Shown here piece after piece: positions 61,945-64,000 of a stretch of 64,000 nucleotides of DNA (positions within the stretch are counted from its first letter, which is position 1; each line of letters starts with the position of its first letter). A program made the translations under genes and the position numbers. This DNA is from Actinobaculum suis. Lineage in GTDB: Bacteria; Actinomycetota; Actinomycetes; Actinomycetales; Actinomycetaceae. The DNA lies in contig NZ_FNAU01000006.1 in assembly GCF_900102025.1 (NCBI RefSeq), forward strand, positions 62,001-126,000. The letters run 5' to 3'. The notes under the pieces were generated by a model. It did not search any database. It was not told where the DNA came from and saw only the letters and a list, made by a program, of their open reading frames with translations.

Positions 61945-62077
61945 TTACAAAGCGAAATATTGCAAAACGAAAATTGCAAAGCGCAAATTTACAAAGCGCA
62001 TAAAGCAGCCAGTTGCGTGCGCGCAAGCACCAGTCACTCGCGCGCAAGCACGCTAGCACCAGTCACCTGCGCGCTAA
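61945..62077 (+). repeat. degenerate tandem repeats between deaD and the LysP-like gene
   Basis: Four 15-bp units of the type TTGCAAAGCGCAAAT cover 61945-62004. A second set with GCGCGCAAGCACCAGTCACTC occurs at about 62019-62077, twice with an insertion. The rest of the 334-base gap holds the deaD terminator and no gene. Confidence 0.8.
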
Positions 62078-62122
62078 CAATCGCGAAAGTAACTGAGTTC
62101 TTGGCTGTTTGCTAGCAATCGC

Positions 62123-62162
62123 GAAGCGGGTGGGTGAGGAAGAATCCTCACCCACCCGCTTC
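62123..62162 (+). terminator. intrinsic terminator of deaD
   Basis: GAAGCGGGTGGGTGAGG (62123-62139) pairs perfectly with CCTCACCCACCCGCTTC (62146-62162), followed by GTTTTTTATATTTTTT. It may also receive the LysP-like transcript from the other side. Confidence 0.95.
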
Positions 62163-62254
62163 GTTTTTTATATTTTTTCGCTAGTGCTCGCAGGCGTCTT
62201 TCTGGAGCCTATTTCGGTGCTGTGCCTGCAGCGTTTATTGTTTTGCTCTTCGTC

Positions 62255-63742
62255 TTACTCTTCGTGACGGGTCAGATCCGCTTCGGTAGCTTTCACCGCT
62301 GGGGCTCGGGTGAGTAGCTTATGGCCGGCCCACAGGCCTAAGAAAAGCGGCAATCCAATATAGCTCGTGAGCAAAGAAGTGAAGTCCGCATTCCCAACCA
62401 GGGCTTCCCAATTCTGACCAATCAACACCACCGCACACATAACCAAAGCCAGGACCGACCCGAAGGGATACCACGTAGCTTTGAAAGGAAGATCCTTTAC
62501 GTCATGACCTTGTGCTACATAGGCCCGGCGGAACTTGATATGACACCAGGCGATACAAATCCAGGTGATAAATCCGGCCAAACCGGAAGCATTCACAAGC
62601 CAGGTATAGGCCTGGCCCGAACCAATTAGAGAGAGCACGAAACCGAGGGCGGCTACCGCCGTCGTCGCCAATAAAGCAGGCAAAGGAATACCGCGCGGGG
62701 TCAGATACGTAAACACGCGCGGCGCCTTTCCGCTTTTTGCCAGCGCATACAACATCCGGGTACTAACGTACAAACCGGAATTTCCGGCACTCAACACGGA
62801 GGTCAAGATCACCGCGTTCATTACGGAAGCGGCCGCCGCAATCCCCGCCCGTCCGAATACGAGGGTAAACGGCGAAAGCGCGATATCGCCCTCGGGATTG
62901 AGCAGGTGCGGGTCCGTGTACGGAATAAGGAAACCAATAACCGCAATCGCGCCCACATAAAAGATAAGAATCCGCCAGAACACCGTGCGGGTGGCTTTCG
63001 GAATATTGGTCTCCGGATCCTTCGTCTCCCCCGCCGCAATTCCCAGCATTTCTGTTCCCTGGAAGGAGAAACCAGCGATCATAAACACGGAGAGTACGCC
63101 CAGACCGCCATTCACGAAGGGTGCATCACCGATAGTCCAGTTCTGGAAGCCAACCGGTTCGCCGCCCATAATCCCCAGGATCATGAGCACCCCGAGCACC
63201 AGGAACACGAGCACGGTCACCACTTTTATAGCGGCGAACCAAAACTCTCCTTCCCCAAAACCGCGCACCGAAAGCGCATTTAGCGCAAAAAGGATCACCA
63301 AGAACGCTAGTGACCACACCCAGGGAGGAACATTCGGGAACCAGTACTGCATCACAATGGCCGAAGCAACCAGCTCTGCCGCCACCGTGATCGCCCAGTT
63401 ATACCAATAGTTCCACCCCGTGGCAAAACCGAAGGAAGGCGAAACGAAGCGCGTGCCGTATTCTTCGAAAGAACCAGAAACCGGCAGGTAGGTTGCCATC
63501 TCCCCCAAAGATTGCATGAGGAAGAAAACCATGATCCCGATCAAGGTGTAGGCGAGCAGGGCGCCGCCTGGGCCGGCCTGCGAAATCGTAGCTCCCGAGG
63601 CTACGAAAAGACCCGTACCGATTGCCCCACCAATGGCGATCATATTGACATGCCGAGCGTGCAGGCCGCGGACGAGTCCTTTACTCGACTCGATTTTCTC
63701 AATATCGAGATTATCGCTTCCGGAAGTACCCTCGGCGGGCAC
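62255..63742 (-). CDS. lysP: amino acid permease, LysP-like (lysine)
   Basis: A 495-aa APC-superfamily permease with 12 helices. The sequence follows E. coli LysP through much of its length: VNMIAIGGAIGTGLFVASGA, GWNYWYNWAITVAAELVAS, NALSVRGFGEGEFWFAAIKV and VILTSVLSAGNSGLYVSTRM. Lysine uptake is the likely role, though close relatives carry other amino acids. The annotated start is GTG 63742, but the only strong ribosome site (AAAGGAGG, 63787-63780) lies about 40 bases upstream, 7-8 bases before an in-frame ATC at 63772 that would give MASSTEGSDAVPAEG. No lysine riboswitch is recognised in the leader. Confidence 0.91.
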   Translation of the reverse strand: MPAEGTSGSDNLDIEKIESSKGLVRGLHARHVNMIAIGGAIGTGLFVASGATISQAGPGGALLAYTLIGIMVFFLMQSLGEMATYLPVSGSFEEYGTRFVSPSFGFATGWNYWYNWAITVAAELVASAIVMQYWFPNVPPWVWSLAFLVILFALNALSVRGFGEGEFWFAAIKVVTVLVFLVLGVLMILGIMGGEPVGFQNWTIGDAPFVNGGLGVLSVFMIAGFSFQGTEMLGIAAGETKDPETNIPKATRTVFWRILIFYVGAIAVIGFLIPYTDPHLLNPEGDIALSPFTLVFGRAGIAAAASVMNAVILTSVLSAGNSGLYVSTRMLYALAKSGKAPRVFTYLTPRGIPLPALLATTAVAALGFVLSLIGSGQAYTWLVNASGLAGFITWICIAWCHIKFRRAYVAQGHDVKDLPFKATWYPFGSVLALVMCAVVLIGQNWEALVGNADFTSLLTSYIGLPLFLGLWAGHKLLTRAPAVKATEADLTRHEE

Positions 63743-63772
63743 TGCATCAGAACCTTCTGTTGAGCTAGCGAT

Positions 63773-64000
63773 GGTGATCTCCTCCTTTAGTGTGTTGGTG
63801 CCTAGGTGTGACTATTGGTTCTTTGCGCCTAGGTGGCCGCGGGTTTTCTGGGTGTGTTATGGGCACCTCAGTTTTTCCTTTCCCGGGCCCGCGCACGGTT
63901 ATGGTGCGAGCGGACAAAGAAAACCGGTACCGGGCTCAGGTTATCGCCCGCGTGCCTCCCTCAATTCGTCAACTAAACAAGTTGTGATCGTAGCAGTGTT
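63773..64000 (-). promoter_or_regulatory. leader and promoter region of the LysP-like gene
   Basis: The minus strand contains AAAGGAGGAG (63787-63778) and a short direct repeat of CCTAGGTG (63801-63808 and 63819-63826). No tRNA-like, T-box or L-box structure was recognised and no other gene is seen to the window end. Confidence 0.4.

Noticed and set aside
63773-64000. Lysine riboswitch upstream of the LysP-like gene
   Set aside because: The conserved L-box blocks were looked for on the minus strand and not found; the leader shows no comparable multi-helix structure.

Overview
The window is a chromosomal stretch of a moderately GC-rich (visually about 55-60% GC) Actinomycetota bacterium. The evidence is RbpA, mIHF, a GarA/FtsR/MerR cluster, PafB/PafC, DUF3866, Ppm1 next to Lnt, HelY and an actinobacterial PriA with degenerate motor motifs. 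The mix resembles Actinomycetaceae, but the genus cannot be fixed from sequence alone. No IS element, prophage, CRISPR array or rRNA was seen. Most content is core chromosome.

Layout. 1-6.4 kb: partial TetR gene, ppc, a COG3044 ABC-class ATPase, a SorC/DeoR-type regulator and tRNA-Pro(GGG). 6.6-10.6 kb: garA-like FHA gene, ftsR-like merR, an adenosine/adenine deaminase and a second merR. 10.7-14.5 kb: secreted subtilase. 15-24.9 kb: rbpA, then ppm1-lnt-helY-pafC-pafB, with DUF3866 divergent. 25-31 kb: MFS exporter, nucleoside hydrolase, GNAT, and an FMN-riboswitch-controlled riboflavin-type ABC uptake pair (ribY-ribX). 31-46 kb: rpe-rsmB-fmt-priA, metK, coaBC-rpoZ-gmk-mihF, an S4 protein, nusB-efp-aroK-aroC and a prepilin peptidase. 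46.6-53 kb: mltG-ruvX-alaS-rpsD-rarA. 53.5-64 kb: MMPL exporter, aspS, a second MFS exporter, a DEAD-box helicase and a LysP-like permease.

Functional themes are translation (alaS, aspS, fmt, rsmB, efp, rpsD, nusB), DNA repair and recombination (PafBC, RarA, RuvX, PriA, HelY), precursor synthesis (ppc, aroK, aroC, coaBC, metK, rpe, gmk) and envelope biogenesis (Ppm1, Lnt, MltG).

The most unusual feature is the non-coding sequence. Many intergenic regions carry their own short tandem array with a 14-29 bp unit, different at each locus. At six genes (second merR, ppm1, DUF3866, MFS, nucleoside hydrolase, prepilin peptidase) the array begins inside the gene's own 3' end and includes, or aligns over, its stop codon. 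Related in-frame arrays expand low-complexity inserts or tails in Lnt, PriA, HelY and NusB. A second theme is leaderless expression: at least nine starts have a -10-like hexamer 6-7 bases upstream and no Shine-Dalgarno sequence. Starts marked as revised were moved to fit ribosome-binding sites or -10 elements. All functional calls are from recognition by eye; no database search was run.
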